Shown here: one piece after another, positions 53,290 to 64,000 of the stretch
Position numbering within the stretch: position 1 is the stretch's first letter
How the letters are laid out: every line of letters begins with the position of its first letter
Source of the DNA: Myxocyprinus asiaticus
Taxonomy: Eukaryota > Chordata > Actinopteri > Cypriniformes > Catostomidae
NCBI RefSeq assembly: GCF_019703515.2
Contig: NC_059373.1
Location: forward strand, 14,763,781-14,827,780
Length of the DNA: 64,000 bases
Direction of reading: 5' to 3'
The notes under the pieces: model-generated
What the model was told of the DNA's origin: nothing
Databases searched by the model: none
What the model saw: only the letters and a program-made list of their open reading frames with translations
Made by a program: the position numbers and the translations under genes

Positions 53290-53444
53290 GGCCAGTGGGC
53301 CGTTGAGTTACACGGGAAAAGAGAGCGGATGGGAGGGAGAGGAGGGGAGGATTCAGATTAACATCGCCAGAGAGGGTCGGTCGGAGGAGGGGAAAACAGG
53401 GAGGACACTGGATCTTATTCGCGGACGAAAACGGACAACAAACC
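53290..53444 (+). other. probable non-coding first exon of C1orf216 homologue
   Basis: G-rich, repeat-free stretch ending in a good donor (AACC|GTAAGA at 53445). An acceptor at 54401-54402 (GAATCTCAG) would join it to the coding exon, leaving a 12-bp 5' UTR before the ATG at 54415. The human gene also has a non-coding first exon (recall). Its 5' limit is a guess. Confidence 0.45.
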
Positions 53445-54414
53445 GTAAGACAATGCTCTCTAATAATTGCTTCTCGAATGTTATTGTGAATCAGCGGTTT
53501 GTGCAACCACTATATCAAACTGGAGCGAGGTTTACGCTCTCTGTGGATGCGCCGTTTATCGCTGCGTTTTCACCCGAGCGCGACGAGACGAGACATGGGG
53601 TGAGACAGCTGTAACATCGCTCTTACGTAACCCAGCCTATATTTTTGCTTATTTTATTCGCTATTTTTGGTTTATTATTATTTTTTCTTTTGCGTTTACG
53701 ATTGGCTGTTACTGACTTGTTTTTCGCGGGTGTCTACATCATGCTTGGATTCAGCTGGTCGAACATCTAGCTCAAATGCGTTACTTGTGGTTTAACGTTC
53801 GTTCATTTCCTTCATTCATTGCTTTTATATCATTTTATTTCAATGACGCTCTTCTGAGCAATTGCAATCGAAGCGCATGGAATTACGGCAGGCATTTGTT
53901 CAGGCTAGCACACATTTCTGCTCGTGATCTTGAGGCGAAATTTGGACTACTTGCAGATTTGATGTCCTCAATCATTTGTAGGCGATTATTATTTCTGCCT
54001 GAGGCGCGCAACCCGGAATCGCTGGTTGCTGTTCTTCAGCACCACAGAGCCTGTCACGCCAAGTGATTGACAGGCCCCCGGAGTTATTACGTGGACTATA
54101 TCTGTGAGAGAGGACATCTGAATATTTCATGTCACCGAAATGGAGAACATGTCGTGGAATTGCACCACTGAATATTTTATGTATTATTTCAACCATTATT
54201 AGCCAGGGATTTTAGGCGCAGATATTATTTACTCTGTGTTTGCAGCCTTTTAACATTTTCCTGTTTTGTCAGAACCTATATTCACTGCCAAAATATAATA
54301 ATATGATGTATCATTTTGCTTTGAATACTATAAAGACCTATTGGTCAACTGACTGACCTTATTCTCATATATTTTATCTCTCTAAGAGCGATTGAATCTC
54401 AGACAAAACTGAAA

Positions 54415-55407
54415 ATGCATCATCAAGATCGGGCCGTGAACCCTGTCTTTGGAGGTCAGGGGTTGGTAGGGCCACCAGCAACTCTGTGTATCCATTCCAA
54501 CAGTCAGAAGAGATGTGAGAAGGATGGCAACTTTAACTTCCTGGGCCAAAATGATGTTGCCATTGCAGGAGATGAAAACCGCAACCAGGTGCGTCCACGA
54601 GTTTTGGGCCCACTAGGCCGTGATTCGTCCATTTCTTCCAGCCACTATGGGCCTGGGCCCCTCTCCTCATTGTCCCGTCTGCCTTGCTGGAGCCCTTTGG
54701 AGCCTCTGCCTGAGATTGAAAGTGGAGATGATATGGGCGGCAGAGTGCCCCCGGATGGCGCAGAGGAAGGTAAGTTGGATGAAGAGATGAGGAGGGTGAC
54801 AGATGATGAAAAGGAGCAGGCAATGGGGGAGAGTGAGAAAGCAGAGGAACTACTGGATGAAGAGGAAGATGGAGTGATAGACTGGGCAGACAGTGATGAA
54901 GAGTTTGAATTTAGCTACAGATCTGAAAGCTCTTCCCCACTCAGCACAGAGAGTGGTGACATAGGTGGTGCAGGGGCCCACAGTTCCATCTGGGATCAAA
55001 TCTGCCGTGGACTTCCAACAGCAGACAATGGGAACATGACCGCAGACCCCCTGAAAGATGAGAAACACAGTGGAGGTAAAAAGGCAGAGCGGCGCCAAGA
55101 GAGTCTGGAGGGCACCGATCCAACTGAAGATGGCTCATCGGACTCAGATTCTGACCCCTGTACCAAGCAGCCAGACATTATGGAAGCTGTTTGGACTCTG
55201 CAGGAGCGGGAGAGGTTTAAGGCACAGGAGATGGAGAAGCATCAGGTCCAACTGACCATGTACCGTCGCCTGGCCCTCATCCGCTGGGTTCGCACCTTAC
55301 AAAACCGTGTCCAGGAGCAACAGAACCGCCTCCAGTCCAGCTTCGATATCATTCTTACACACAGGAAAGAGCTCCTGCGCATGGGTGCTGCCACTGCTGC
55401 CCAATAA
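54415..55407 (+). CDS. C1orf216: C1orf216 (UPF0500) homologue, 330 residues, single coding exon
   Basis: Protein of unknown function. The C-terminal 75 residues match the human family closely: QERERFKAQEMEKHQVQL, MYRRLALIRWVRTLQ, then Q-rich helix and SFDIILTHRKELLR (human: MYRRLALLQWIRGLQ, SFDTILDNRKELIR); this part should form a coiled coil or long helix. The N-terminal NFNFLGQ and GLVGPPATLC segments also align loosely. The human protein is 229 residues; the extra length here is an acidic, Ser-rich middle (about residues 95-240: EELLDEEEDGVIDWADSDEE). No signal peptide or membrane span. It lies 3.4 kb downstream of claspin on the same strand, the human order. Confidence 0.92.
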   Translation: MHHQDRAVNPVFGGQGLVGPPATLCIHSNSQKRCEKDGNFNFLGQNDVAIAGDENRNQVRPRVLGPLGRDSSISSSHYGPGPLSSLSRLPCWSPLEPLPEIESGDDMGGRVPPDGAEEGKLDEEMRRVTDDEKEQAMGESEKAEELLDEEEDGVIDWADSDEEFEFSYRSESSSPLSTESGDIGGAGAHSSIWDQICRGLPTADNGNMTADPLKDEKHSGGKKAERRQESLEGTDPTEDGSSDSDSDPCTKQPDIMEAVWTLQERERFKAQEMEKHQVQLTMYRRLALIRWVRTLQNRVQEQQNRLQSSFDIILTHRKELLRMGAATAAQ

Positions 55408-55700
55408 CAGATGAAAACTGAGAATAGTCATGAGACCAGCGGATCACCGAAGCAAATGACTAATTGCAGTGTTATGTGAAAAGTAATCTTAGCACCTCTT
55501 TGATTCTTTTGAATCAGATTACCCCCTTGGTCTCTGAACTGCTGATCACCTGATGTTTCACAATGTTTTATCACTGTCATAAATGTGGTTAAGCATCCTC
55601 CAAAAAATCCACCTTGGTCACTGATGTTTCCGAACTCTTCCAGATCTGATATGTTTTAACAATGACATACAGTATATATCATATGTGTTTTTGTGTGTAA

Positions 55701-55719
55701 AATAAATATAATAAATAAA
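55701..55719 (+). terminator. polyadenylation signals for C1orf216 homologue
   Basis: AATAAA at 55701, 55710 and 55714, about 300 bp after the stop codon, with another at 55804 before a T-rich tract. Which one is used is not known. Confidence 0.6.
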
Positions 55720-55819
55720 TATAAAATATAAAAAATTTATTATATTTAACAATGAATGAGCTCTGTTGTGCTTTGAGGAGTGATGCACTAATTTATTATG
55801 TCAAATAAAATGTGCTAAA

Positions 55820-57231
55820 TTAACTTTTTTTTGTTTTGTTTTTTTTTTTTTTTTTCAAAGGTAAGATATAATTTAACATGACTGATTCAGCATGACCATA
55901 TTCGGTTACAGCAATAAAAGTAAACTGTAAAAAGTGTTGACCTGCAATTGTAATTGTAACATTAAGGATCTATTTTTATTTATTTATTATTATATAACCC
56001 TTAAAATGTGTTGTGTTGGTGTAAGCTAATGTGTGAGGTTGATTCACTGATGTTCAATAATATGTTTGACTTCAAACCAGATCATTTAGACGTAACCACA
56101 TGCATTTTGGGGGGGGTTACTTTTTTTTTTTTTTTTTTTTTTTGTGTTAACTAATAATTGTCAATGTCAGATAACCTGTAATGTGCTTACATCTAAGTTA
56201 ACATAACTAAATGTACTTATACTGACTGAATCAACCTGACAAATTAGTTAGTAGAAATAAGTTCTTGAGGAAACAATTGCATGTTATCACTTTTTCAGTT
56301 CAAAAGGGTAAGATCAGGTAGAAATAGCTCCTTTAAGGTAACAGTGGCACATGTTCACAAACAGTGAAAGATCACAATGCACATCTCATCCAGTGTGGAA
56401 AAATAAAGTGAAACAAGTTTAGTATTGACTTCTTATATAAGAACATTTGGCAAATCTTGTGCTGTAAGGCTTTTATTTTAACATAACAAGATGTTCTACT
56501 AGAAGGTCTTCTGCTTGACCTTTAGTGACAGTGCTCTCTTTAAGAACCACACACTGTTCTATTGTTTCCTCATCACACAGAATAGTGTTGGGAGAGAGTT
56601 TTAAACCAAAGTGGCCTGCAACAGTATAAATTGCAAAGGCTCTATATCTTGTTGCCCCGGGCTCAGGGTGTCTGGCCTTTCTGTGTGTATGTGTGTGTCT
56701 GAGTGTTTATGGAGATACCGGCATTTGTCCTATTATCCACAGTCAAAGCAGTGCTGCAGGGTGAGAGTTGCACTGATTTGTGTCCCTGAGGGATTTGGAC
56801 AGTTCGTGCCTTAGGGCACCTGGTCCAATCCGGCCCAGTGAGCAGCCTGCAGGTTCTGTCAGGATCAGCAGCCAAAACCCCGGGTGAAATGAAAGATAAT
56901 CCCGTCGGTTTCTTACCAAATGTTGGGAGTTATACACGACTAACCTTGTGCGCTTATCACACCCTGGTGCGAATGTTCTGAGGAATTAACATGTTTAATG
57001 ATTTGGTGGCTCATCTTTGGCTCACGTCACACCAGCCTACCAAAAGTGCAAACTAAGAGAATTACACGTCTTTGAAAGCGTTTTTGTCTTGGAACAGCAG
57101 TGTTCTGCAAGAATTAGCCAGTACAATGCTCAAGAAAGCGTGTTTGCTACAAGGGATAACATTTTTCATTTAACAAATAGGCTCACAATAAGCTAATTTG
57201 GGTAAATATGCAGCACACTGGACTAACTGGT
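55820..57231. other. intergenic DNA without a gene
   Basis: AT-rich with several long T runs (55826-55855, 56120-56143). No transposon ends or coding frames recognised. Confidence 0.5.
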
Positions 57232-57905
57232 TAAAGGAATAGTTCACCCAAAAATGAAAATTCTCTCATTTACTCACCCTCATGCCATCCAAGTTGTGTA
57301 TGACTTCCTTTCTCATGCAGAACACAAACAGATTTTTAGAAGAATTTTTGAGCTCTGTAGGTCTATACAATGCAAGTGAATGGTGACCAAAACTTTAAAG
57401 GTCCAAAAAGCACATAAATGCAGCATAAAAGTAATTCATTACTTTTCCAAAATCCAAAAGACTCCAATGGTCAAATCCATGTCTTCAGAAGCGATATGAT
57501 AGATGTGGGTGAGAAACAGATCAATATTTATGTCCTTTTTTACAATAAATCTCCACATTCCCTTTCACATTCCTCTTCTTTTGTTTGTAGCGAATCACAT
57601 TCTTTGTGCATATCGCCACCTACTGGGCATGGAGGAGAATTTATAGTAAAAGAAGGACTTAAATATTTATCTGTTTCTCAACCCACACCTAGAAGATATA
57701 GATTTAACCACTGAAGTCATATGGATTAATTTTATGCTGCCTTTAAATGCTTTTTGGACATAAGAAAATTCTGGCCACTATATTCACTTGCATTGTATGG
57801 ACTTACAGAGTTGAGATATTCTTCTAAAAATCTTTGTTTATGTTCTGCAGAACAAAGAAAGTCATGAGGGTGAGTAGAGAATGCTTGGATAGTTATCCCT
57901 TTAAT
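57232..57905. mobile_element. foldback MITE with about 300-bp hairpin arms
   Basis: The left arm starts TTAAAGGAATAGTTCACCC; the right arm ends GGATAGTTATCCCTTTAA. Arms run about 57232-57536 and 57655-57905 with strong complementarity (for example CAATGCAAGTGAATGGTGAC against the inverse), around a centre holding a CTCF-like motif at 57613-57628. Confidence 0.85.
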
Positions 57906-57955
57906 GTGTAGGTCATTTTGAGAGTTTGAAAGTAAACTTAATTTTATTAAATACA

Positions 57956-57956
<1 letters not shown>

Positions 57957-57987
<31 letters not shown>
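57957..57987. repeat. (TAA)n microsatellite
   Basis: About ten AAT/TAA units directly right of the foldback MITE. Confidence 0.9.
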
Positions 57988-57990
<3 letters not shown>

Positions 57991-58858
57991 CTTTCAAATC
58001 AATTTAAAAGAAACTGCCTTTGTTCCTCAGTTTTATAGCTAATATGATCTGGAGTTGTCTTGGAGAAGAGGTGAGCTGTTGATAGTTCAGCTCGGTGCAT
58101 CTTCACCCAGAAAACATCTAAAAAAATAAATTAAAAAAAAGTCAAAAGCCACACTGTTTAATGTAGGCAGTGGGACAAACTGCTGAGTGAGAAGGTCCCC
58201 GCTGGGCGCGAATAACAGCACTGGTGAGAATACACCGTATACCCCCGAGGAGATGAAGTATACTGGTGAACCAGGATGAAACGGTGTGTTTCTCCTGGTG
58301 CTAGGCTGCTGATTTTATGCTTAAAAAAAAAAAAAGATAGATATGACGCATGATGAAGTTACGTTAGTGTTATAGAAATTAAATTACCACCATTGGGGTT
58401 ATAGACACCGCTGCAAAGCAAGCACAAGTCTGGTTAAATACGCATTAGGCATACTTCTCTCAAGTAATAGGCTATCGCCAATGATTACATTTTAAAGAAA
58501 TATCAAACATTCAATACAAGTTAAGCTCAATCAACAGTATTTGTGGCATAATGTTAATTAACACAAAAATTAATTTGGACTTAAAAAAAAAAAACCTGGG
58601 TTACAGTGCAGGTTACAATGGAAGTGAATGGGGCCAATCCATAAACGTTGAAATACTCACTGTTGTAAACAATATAGTCAAGTCAATGACATATACATGT
58701 TAACATGAATTTAGTGTGATAAAATCGCTTACTAATCTTTTCAGTGTAAAGTTATAAGCCATGACAACTTAACGTGTGAACCCTAAAATGACCATAAAAA
58801 CATACATTTTAACATTACAGTTAAAAAATACACAAGTTTTAACAGAAGAATGAATGTA

Positions 58859-60418
58859 CAGTTGTGCTCAAAAGTTTACATACCCTGGCAGAAATTGTGA
58901 CATTTTGGCATTGATTTTGAAAATATGACTGATCATGCAAAAAAACTGTCTTTAATTTAAAGATAGTGATCATATGAAGCCATTTATTATCACATAGTTG
59001 TTTGGCTCCTTTTTAAATCATAATGGTAACAGAAATCACCCAAATGGCCCTGATCAAAAGTTTACATACCCTTGAATGTCTGGCCTTGTTACAGACACAC
59101 AAGGTGACACACACAGGTTTAAATGGCAATTAAAGGTTAATTTCCCACACCTGTGGCTTTTTAAATTGCAATTAGTGTCTGTGTATAAATAGTCAATGAG
59201 TTTGTTAGCTCTCACGTGGATGCACTGAGCAGGCTAGATACTGAGCCATGGGGAGCAGAAAAGAACTGTCAAAAGACCTGCGTAACAAAGTAATGGAACT
59301 TAAAAAAGATGGAAAAGGATATAAAAATATATCCAAAGCCTTGAAAATGCCAGTCAGTACAGTTCAATCACTTAAGAAGTGGAAAATTTGGGGATCTTTT
59401 GATACCAAGCCAAGGTCAGGTAGACCAAGAAAGATTTCAGCCACAACTGCCAGAAGAATTGTTCGGGATACAAAGAAAAACCCACAGGTAACCTCAGGAG
59501 AAATACAGGCTGCTCTGGAAAAAGACAGTTTGGTTGTTTCAAGAAGCACAATACGACGATACTTGAACAAAAATGAGCTGCATGAGTTGCCAGAAAGAAG
59601 CCTTTACAGCTTCTGGCACACTGAAATTTGGAGTGACAAGACGAAAATAGAGCTTTATGGTCACAACCATAAGCGCTATGTTTGGAGAAGGGTCAATAAG
59701 GCCTATAGTGAAAATAATACCATCCCCACTGTGAAGCATGGTGGTGGCTCACTGATGTTTTGGGGGTGTGTGAGCTCTAAAGACACGGGGAATCTTGTGA
59801 AAATTGATGGCAAGATGAATGCAGCATGTTATCAGAAAATACTGGCAGACAATTTGCATTCTTCTGCACGAAAGCTGCGCATGGGACGCTCTTGGACTTT
59901 CCAGCATGACAATGACCCTAAGCACAAGGCCAAGTTGACCCTCCAGTGGTTACAGCAGAAAAAGGTGAAAGTTCTGGAGTGGCCATCACAGTCTCCTGTC
60001 CTTAATATCATCGAGCCACTCTGGGGAGATCTCAAACGTGCGGTTCATGCAAGACGACCAAAGACTTTGCATGACCCGGAGGCATTTTGCCAAGACGAAT
60101 GGGCAGCTATACCAACTGCAAGAATTTGGGGTCTCATAGACAACTATTACAAAAGACTGCACGCTGTCATTGATGCTAAAGGGGGCAATACACAGTATTA
60201 AGAACTAAGGATATGTAGACTTTTGAACAAGGGTCATTTCATTTTTTTTTCTTTGTTGCCATGTTTTGTTTTATGATTGTGCCATTCTGTTATACAGTTG
60301 AATATGAATCCCATAAGAAATAAAAGAAATGTGTTTTGCCTGCTCACTCATGTTTTCTTTAAAAATGGTACATATATTACCAATTCTCCAAGGGTATGCA
60401 AACTTTCGTGCACAACTG
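58859..60418 (+). mobile_element. Tc1-like transposon, near complete, 1560 bp
   Basis: Starts CAGTTGTGCTCAAAAGTTTAC and ends GTGCACAACTG, flanked by TA on both sides (58857-58858, 60419-60420). Inner repeats resemble those of the foldback copy at 3322-4390. It encodes one long transposase frame. The 5' non-coding region is about 390 bp, the 3' about 217 bp. Confidence 0.92.
59248..60201 (+). CDS. Tc1-family transposase, 317 residues, internal deletion
   Basis: Cut-and-paste DDE transposase. From MGSRKELSKDLR the frame shows the first HTH (about residues 10-45), a GRPRK hook (about 60), the second HTH, then the catalytic core: Asp in IWSDKTKIEL, GGGSLMFWGC, Asp in QHDNDPKHKA and Glu in LNIIEPLWGD, the DD34E spacing. 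Family members are about 340 residues. Around 25 residues between the second HTH (NKNEL) and the first catalytic Asp are missing in frame, and the usual SPDLNPIE reads SPVLNIIE. Probably inactive, but the frame is otherwise unbroken, so the copy is young. The start is the ATG in GCCATGGGG, common to the family. Confidence 0.9.
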   Translation: MGSRKELSKDLRNKVMELKKDGKGYKNISKALKMPVSTVQSLKKWKIWGSFDTKPRSGRPRKISATTARRIVRDTKKNPQVTSGEIQAALEKDSLVVSRSTIRRYLNKNELHELPERSLYSFWHTEIWSDKTKIELYGHNHKRYVWRRVNKAYSENNTIPTVKHGGGSLMFWGCVSSKDTGNLVKIDGKMNAACYQKILADNLHSSARKLRMGRSWTFQHDNDPKHKAKLTLQWLQQKKVKVLEWPSQSPVLNIIEPLWGDLKRAVHARRPKTLHDPEAFCQDEWAAIPTARIWGLIDNYYKRLHAVIDAKGGNTQY

Positions 60419-60665
60419 TAAGTGCTTTTAGAAAATTGTAAGTTTCACACTTCTGTCTTTAAAACCTTCAAAAATTGGCCCCATTCACTTGCATTATAAT
60501 ACCTCACTGTAACATTGATTTTTTTCTTCTTTTTTTTTTCAAGAAAAGGAGAGACAAATCGAAATAAATTCTTGTAATAAATATAACATTAAACCACAAA
60601 TGCTGTTGATTGAGCTTAACTTCTGCTTCCCCAAGGCATTTAGAACATACTGAACACAGGTAAAA

Positions 60666-61532
60666 TTGTTGGAACGGTAGGCTGTTGTTTCTGTTGTTAT
60701 TTTTTAGAAAGCTACAGTAGGCCTACTAAAGAACCGATTTTTATAGGGCTGTTTATAGTGTTTGCCTGAAAGAATATAGGCCTATTAAGTTGGGATATTT
60801 GACGTTAAATCAACAATGTATTTTCATTATTTAACATTTTACTGTTTCAATTTCCTCTACTAGCCTACTAGGCCTTATAATATTAATACAAATAATATGC
60901 TATTACCAAGATCTTGTCATTAACTACTGTTTCTGTTTTTCAGTTACAAAGTAGATGAACTGTCTCTCACAATGTGTATTTTGAGTAATTTTTTAATTTT
61001 TTTTTTTTTTTTGAGTATTTTAACCCTGCAACACTCAAGGCTTTTTACAGAGGTTTACACGCCTCAATTCCAATTTAAAATCGTTTCCAGCCACAAACTC
61101 CCTCAGGGAAACTGTTCAAGGTGTCACTGACTGCTTAAAAATGCCAAGGTACAACTGGGTATGAATGAGAGGCATTGGAGTCCCAGAGAGCAAGCCTCCG
61201 CACTTGTTGGATGCATTAAACATTTTTAACACTAGGGGGCATTATCAGGTATTTTCAAGTAAATGGGCATCAATGTTGGTAACCATATCCATTCTCGTGT
61301 TCGCCCTCAAAGACTTGAGATTTTTAGCTCTCTCTTTCTCTGTCTCTCTTACTTTTCTCTTCATCCTTCCCTCTTCATGATGCAATGTGACAGTGAAGTA
61401 GCCTCTAGTACTCCACTGGCATGGAAACAATCAGCTTGGACAGAGAAGGGGTGGCAGGGAGTCAGGGGGATGCTGAGAGCCTTGGGGTCCGTGCATGAGA
61501 AAGACGTGTCTGGAACTAAGGATGGATGGATG

Positions 61533-61615
<83 letters not shown>

Positions 61616-62871
61616 TTAAGATTAAGGTCATAGATTCAAGATTCTGGTTTTGTTTGAAGAGTTTATGGATTGAAGAGAAGGAAAGGCTGTGAGACTGGAC
61701 ATCACTGAAGCCTGTGTTGGTTGAAGTGGAATCAGCTGCCTCGTCTGCTTTAACCAGCTAATAAATATGAAAACAGCAGGTTTAAACTTTTATTCGTTTG
61801 CTGCTTGAAAGGATTATACCCCTCTATGGAGTCCCATGTAAATCTCGCAACCTCATAATGGCCAATGTTTTCCCATAAAAATGTGCTGAACAAAGGCATT
61901 TGAATGGGGGCTCTTTCACGCATAAGTGGTTTTTCACAGGACTTCATTGAGGACGGGTCGACCACACCACGCCCCGCGATAATCTTTCTGCCGGTGAAAG
62001 CGCGCCTCAGAGCGGCAGGTGCGTGTGCCATGCACGGGGGTCACAGGGCCGACTGTTGTGGGGGAGCTCGCCATGTCAAATCCTCCCAGCTGGGAGGTAG
62101 GAATTTTTTCAGAGGCTGTCACTTCCATTTAGCTTGCTCTTTTTCACCCCTTCAGATGAAGTGGTCCCTCTCGTGCTCGGGTGCTATCGACGCCCTCTGC
62201 CACTTAACAAAAGCAAAGCGTCGCTAAACGACGACAGGCCAGAACAATGCGTTCAACACGGCCCGCTCTCAGCAGCGTGAAATTGCAGATTAAACCTGAA
62301 AAAGCGGTGCCGGTGACACCGGCGTTGCGTTCTTTCAAGAATGCAAATGTGGAAATTGCAATGTCGAACACGCTCTTAATGCTGACTATATTTCCCTTAT
62401 GCAACCTTTGATCAGAATTAAAGTTTAGTCAAGATAAAGAAGAAACATGAATGTATGACTATCACACAGTGCATTCTGAGATGTGGTATCACACTGAAGA
62501 TTGCAACCTCCATATTTCTCATTCCCTGACTGAAGCGGGGCCGGGGCCCACACAAAACCCATATTCATTTGGTCTGTCCCCAGTGTGCACCACCTATATT
62601 CTTAATCTGAGTTCAAAACATGCCCCACTCTTAACAAAGTACCCATGGGCGAGTCCATAATCCCCAAACTCTCTGGAGCCATGGCAGAAACAAGTCTCTG
62701 AATGCTCAGTGCTGTTTTTTTTTTCTCTCTCTCTTTTTGAGTCTTTATGGCTGATCTCAAATTAGGACAATGGAAGTGAATAAATCCCAATTTTATCTGG
62801 ATGAAGCAAATAAAGCTCTTTATCCTGAATAGCACTTTGAACACCTATATGATGAAAATGTCAGTTTTTTG
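60666..62871. other. intergenic DNA, partly GC-rich, no gene
   Basis: Mostly unique DNA. It holds a CTCF-like CACTAGGGGGCA at 61230-61241, the GATA microsatellite, and a GC-rich repeat-free stretch at about 61930-62360 that could be regulatory. No protein frame convinces me. Confidence 0.45.
61521..61615. repeat. (GATA)n microsatellite
   Basis: Three GGAT units lead into about 20 uninterrupted GATA units. Confidence 0.97.
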
Positions 62872-63635
62872 TTAAAGGGATAGTTCACCCAAAAATAAAA
62901 TTCTGTCATCATTTGCTCACCCTTATATTGTTACAAACATGTATGATTTTCATTCTTCCACGTAACATAGAAGGATATATTTAGCAGAATGTCTAAACTG
63001 CGTTTTCCCATACAATAAAATTAATAATAAAAAAAGCAACTTTCTGCTAGATTTTGTGTTCCACAGAATAAAGTCATTTGGAAGAAGAAAGAGTTTACAA
63101 TGACCAATGTTGGGTGTAATCTGATTACATGGTAATTATTTATTGTAATGTAATTATTTATTTACACAAAATGTAGTATAACACATTACATTGCAATATC
63201 TTGAAATCAGATTACAGTTACTGAATTTCAATTAAGGCAATTACTTTTAAGTACATTTAATGGGTTACACATATTTCTAAAATAATATTATTTATGTAGA
63301 ATATATTTAAAATATGAACTCAAATGTTCATATATGTATGTCTGTATGTGCATTTCTGTGACAGATGAAGGGTATGCGAAAATGAACAAGGAGTAAACCT
63401 AGACATTTTTTGAATTTGTTGAGCGGAAAAACAAAACATTTAATTTAAAAATGATTTAGAAAGCAACTTAAAAGTAACTAATAATGTGATTACTTTTCCG
63501 ATTTAGTAAACAGTGAAGACTAAAAAAATCTTCCATTTTAGAGAAGTAATTAATATTTTGTAGTGGATTACATTTTTGAGTTACCTACCCAACACTGACA
63601 ATGAAGGTGAGTAAATGAGGACTTTCCCTTTAATA
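62872..63635. mobile_element. foldback MITE with another MITE inside
   Basis: The left end is TTAAAGGGATAGTTCACCC; the right is GGTGAGTAAATGAGG...TTTCCCTTTAA. The middle is a second element. Confidence 0.75.
63106..63598. mobile_element. MITE nested in the foldback element
   Basis: Ends AATGTTGGGTGTAATCTGATT and GAGTTACCTACCCAACACTG; several internal GTAATCTGATTAC-type motifs. Non-coding. Confidence 0.65.
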
Positions 63636-64000
63636 TTTTTTCTTTTCAGTCCTTTGGTCAAGTAATATTTTACAATCGAATGATTGGAAACACTAATATT
63701 CTACACTTGTTAATGAGTTCTAAATGGTAATGAAACCTCATTCCTTCCAACACCAACATCCAGACTTTAAATATTCCAAAGTTGGAATAAACCATAAACA
63801 GCCAGAGGTCCCAATTATACCTTATATATTTGCACCAGTGCAGTGTGTCTCACAATTGCTGAGAGGGCACAATTGTGAGAGCAGCCATGACAGGAACTGA
63901 GCCAGCAACAACCAGACACAAACCAGATGCAGCCATGAACTAGGCTGATGGTGTCTAAATAAAGAGAGGCCACAGACAGTGAGGTGTATAGATTTTCCAA
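63636..64000. other. AT-rich DNA, nothing recognised
   Basis: No gene, repeat end or RNA seen. Confidence 0.5.

Larger units (their letters stand above)
58485..60665. mobile_element. MITE (GGAATATTC family) interrupted by Tc1
   Basis: The left half (58485-58858) carries CAATCAACAGTATTTGTGGCAT, and the right half (60421-60665) carries the inverse (CACAAATGCTGTTGATTGAGC). Both match the intact copy at 52764-53199. The Tc1 element splits it at a TA. Confidence 0.75.

Noticed and set aside
53303..53715. two overlapping 80-100 codon frames upstream of the C1orf216 homologue
   Set aside because: No family likeness; they overlap the probable non-coding first exon and intron.

Overview
The window is vertebrate nuclear DNA, and most likely from a cyprinid-like teleost. 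Genes have short exons separated by long AT-rich introns. The spacers are crowded with fish-type DNA transposons (Tc1/mariner, hAT, foldback MITEs, a PIF/Harbinger-like element), tRNA-derived SINEs and a Ty3/gypsy element of the Gmr1 type. No bacterial, viral or organellar gene order is present.

Layout: (1) 1-381, minus: the first 127 codons of a claudin, running off the left edge. (2) About 3.3-7.1 kb: a transposon graveyard with a foldback Tc1 derivative and a decayed Tc1 interrupted by a Harbinger-like element. (3) 10264-38022, minus: a complete argonaute-4 gene of 18 coding exons (874 codons by my splice model), with a long probable 3' UTR reaching down to about 7.2 kb. Its introns hold hAT elements, SINEs, a miniature LTR element with a perfect target duplication, and in the 10-kb intron 1 a Gmr1-like retroelement. 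(4) 38023-39048: a head-to-head promoter region. (5) 39049-51026, plus: a complete claspin gene of 24 coding exons (1283 codons). (6) 54415-55407, plus: the single coding exon of the C1orf216 homologue (330 codons), with a probable non-coding first exon near 53.3-53.44 kb. (7) 55.4-64 kb: no further gene recognised; foldback MITEs, one Tc1 copy with a nearly complete transposase frame, and a GATA microsatellite.

AGO4-CLSPN-C1orf216 keep the order and relative orientation of human 1p34.3. AGO4 acts in guide-RNA-directed silencing. Its catalytic tetrad reads D-E-G-R, as in mammalian AGO4, so slicing is not expected. Claspin is the adaptor that lets ATR activate CHK1 at stalled forks; its three CHK1-docking repeats are visible. 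The two genes share only a promoter region and no pathway is implied.

The most notable observations are: an AGO4 exon whose conserved splice donor is destroyed and replaced by one 33 bp downstream inside what looks like a tandemly repeated donor, adding 11 residues before the MID domain; a gypsy element with integrase upstream of reverse transcriptase; a miniature LTR element with a similar primer-binding site; and a claudin where mammals have AGO1 and AGO3.
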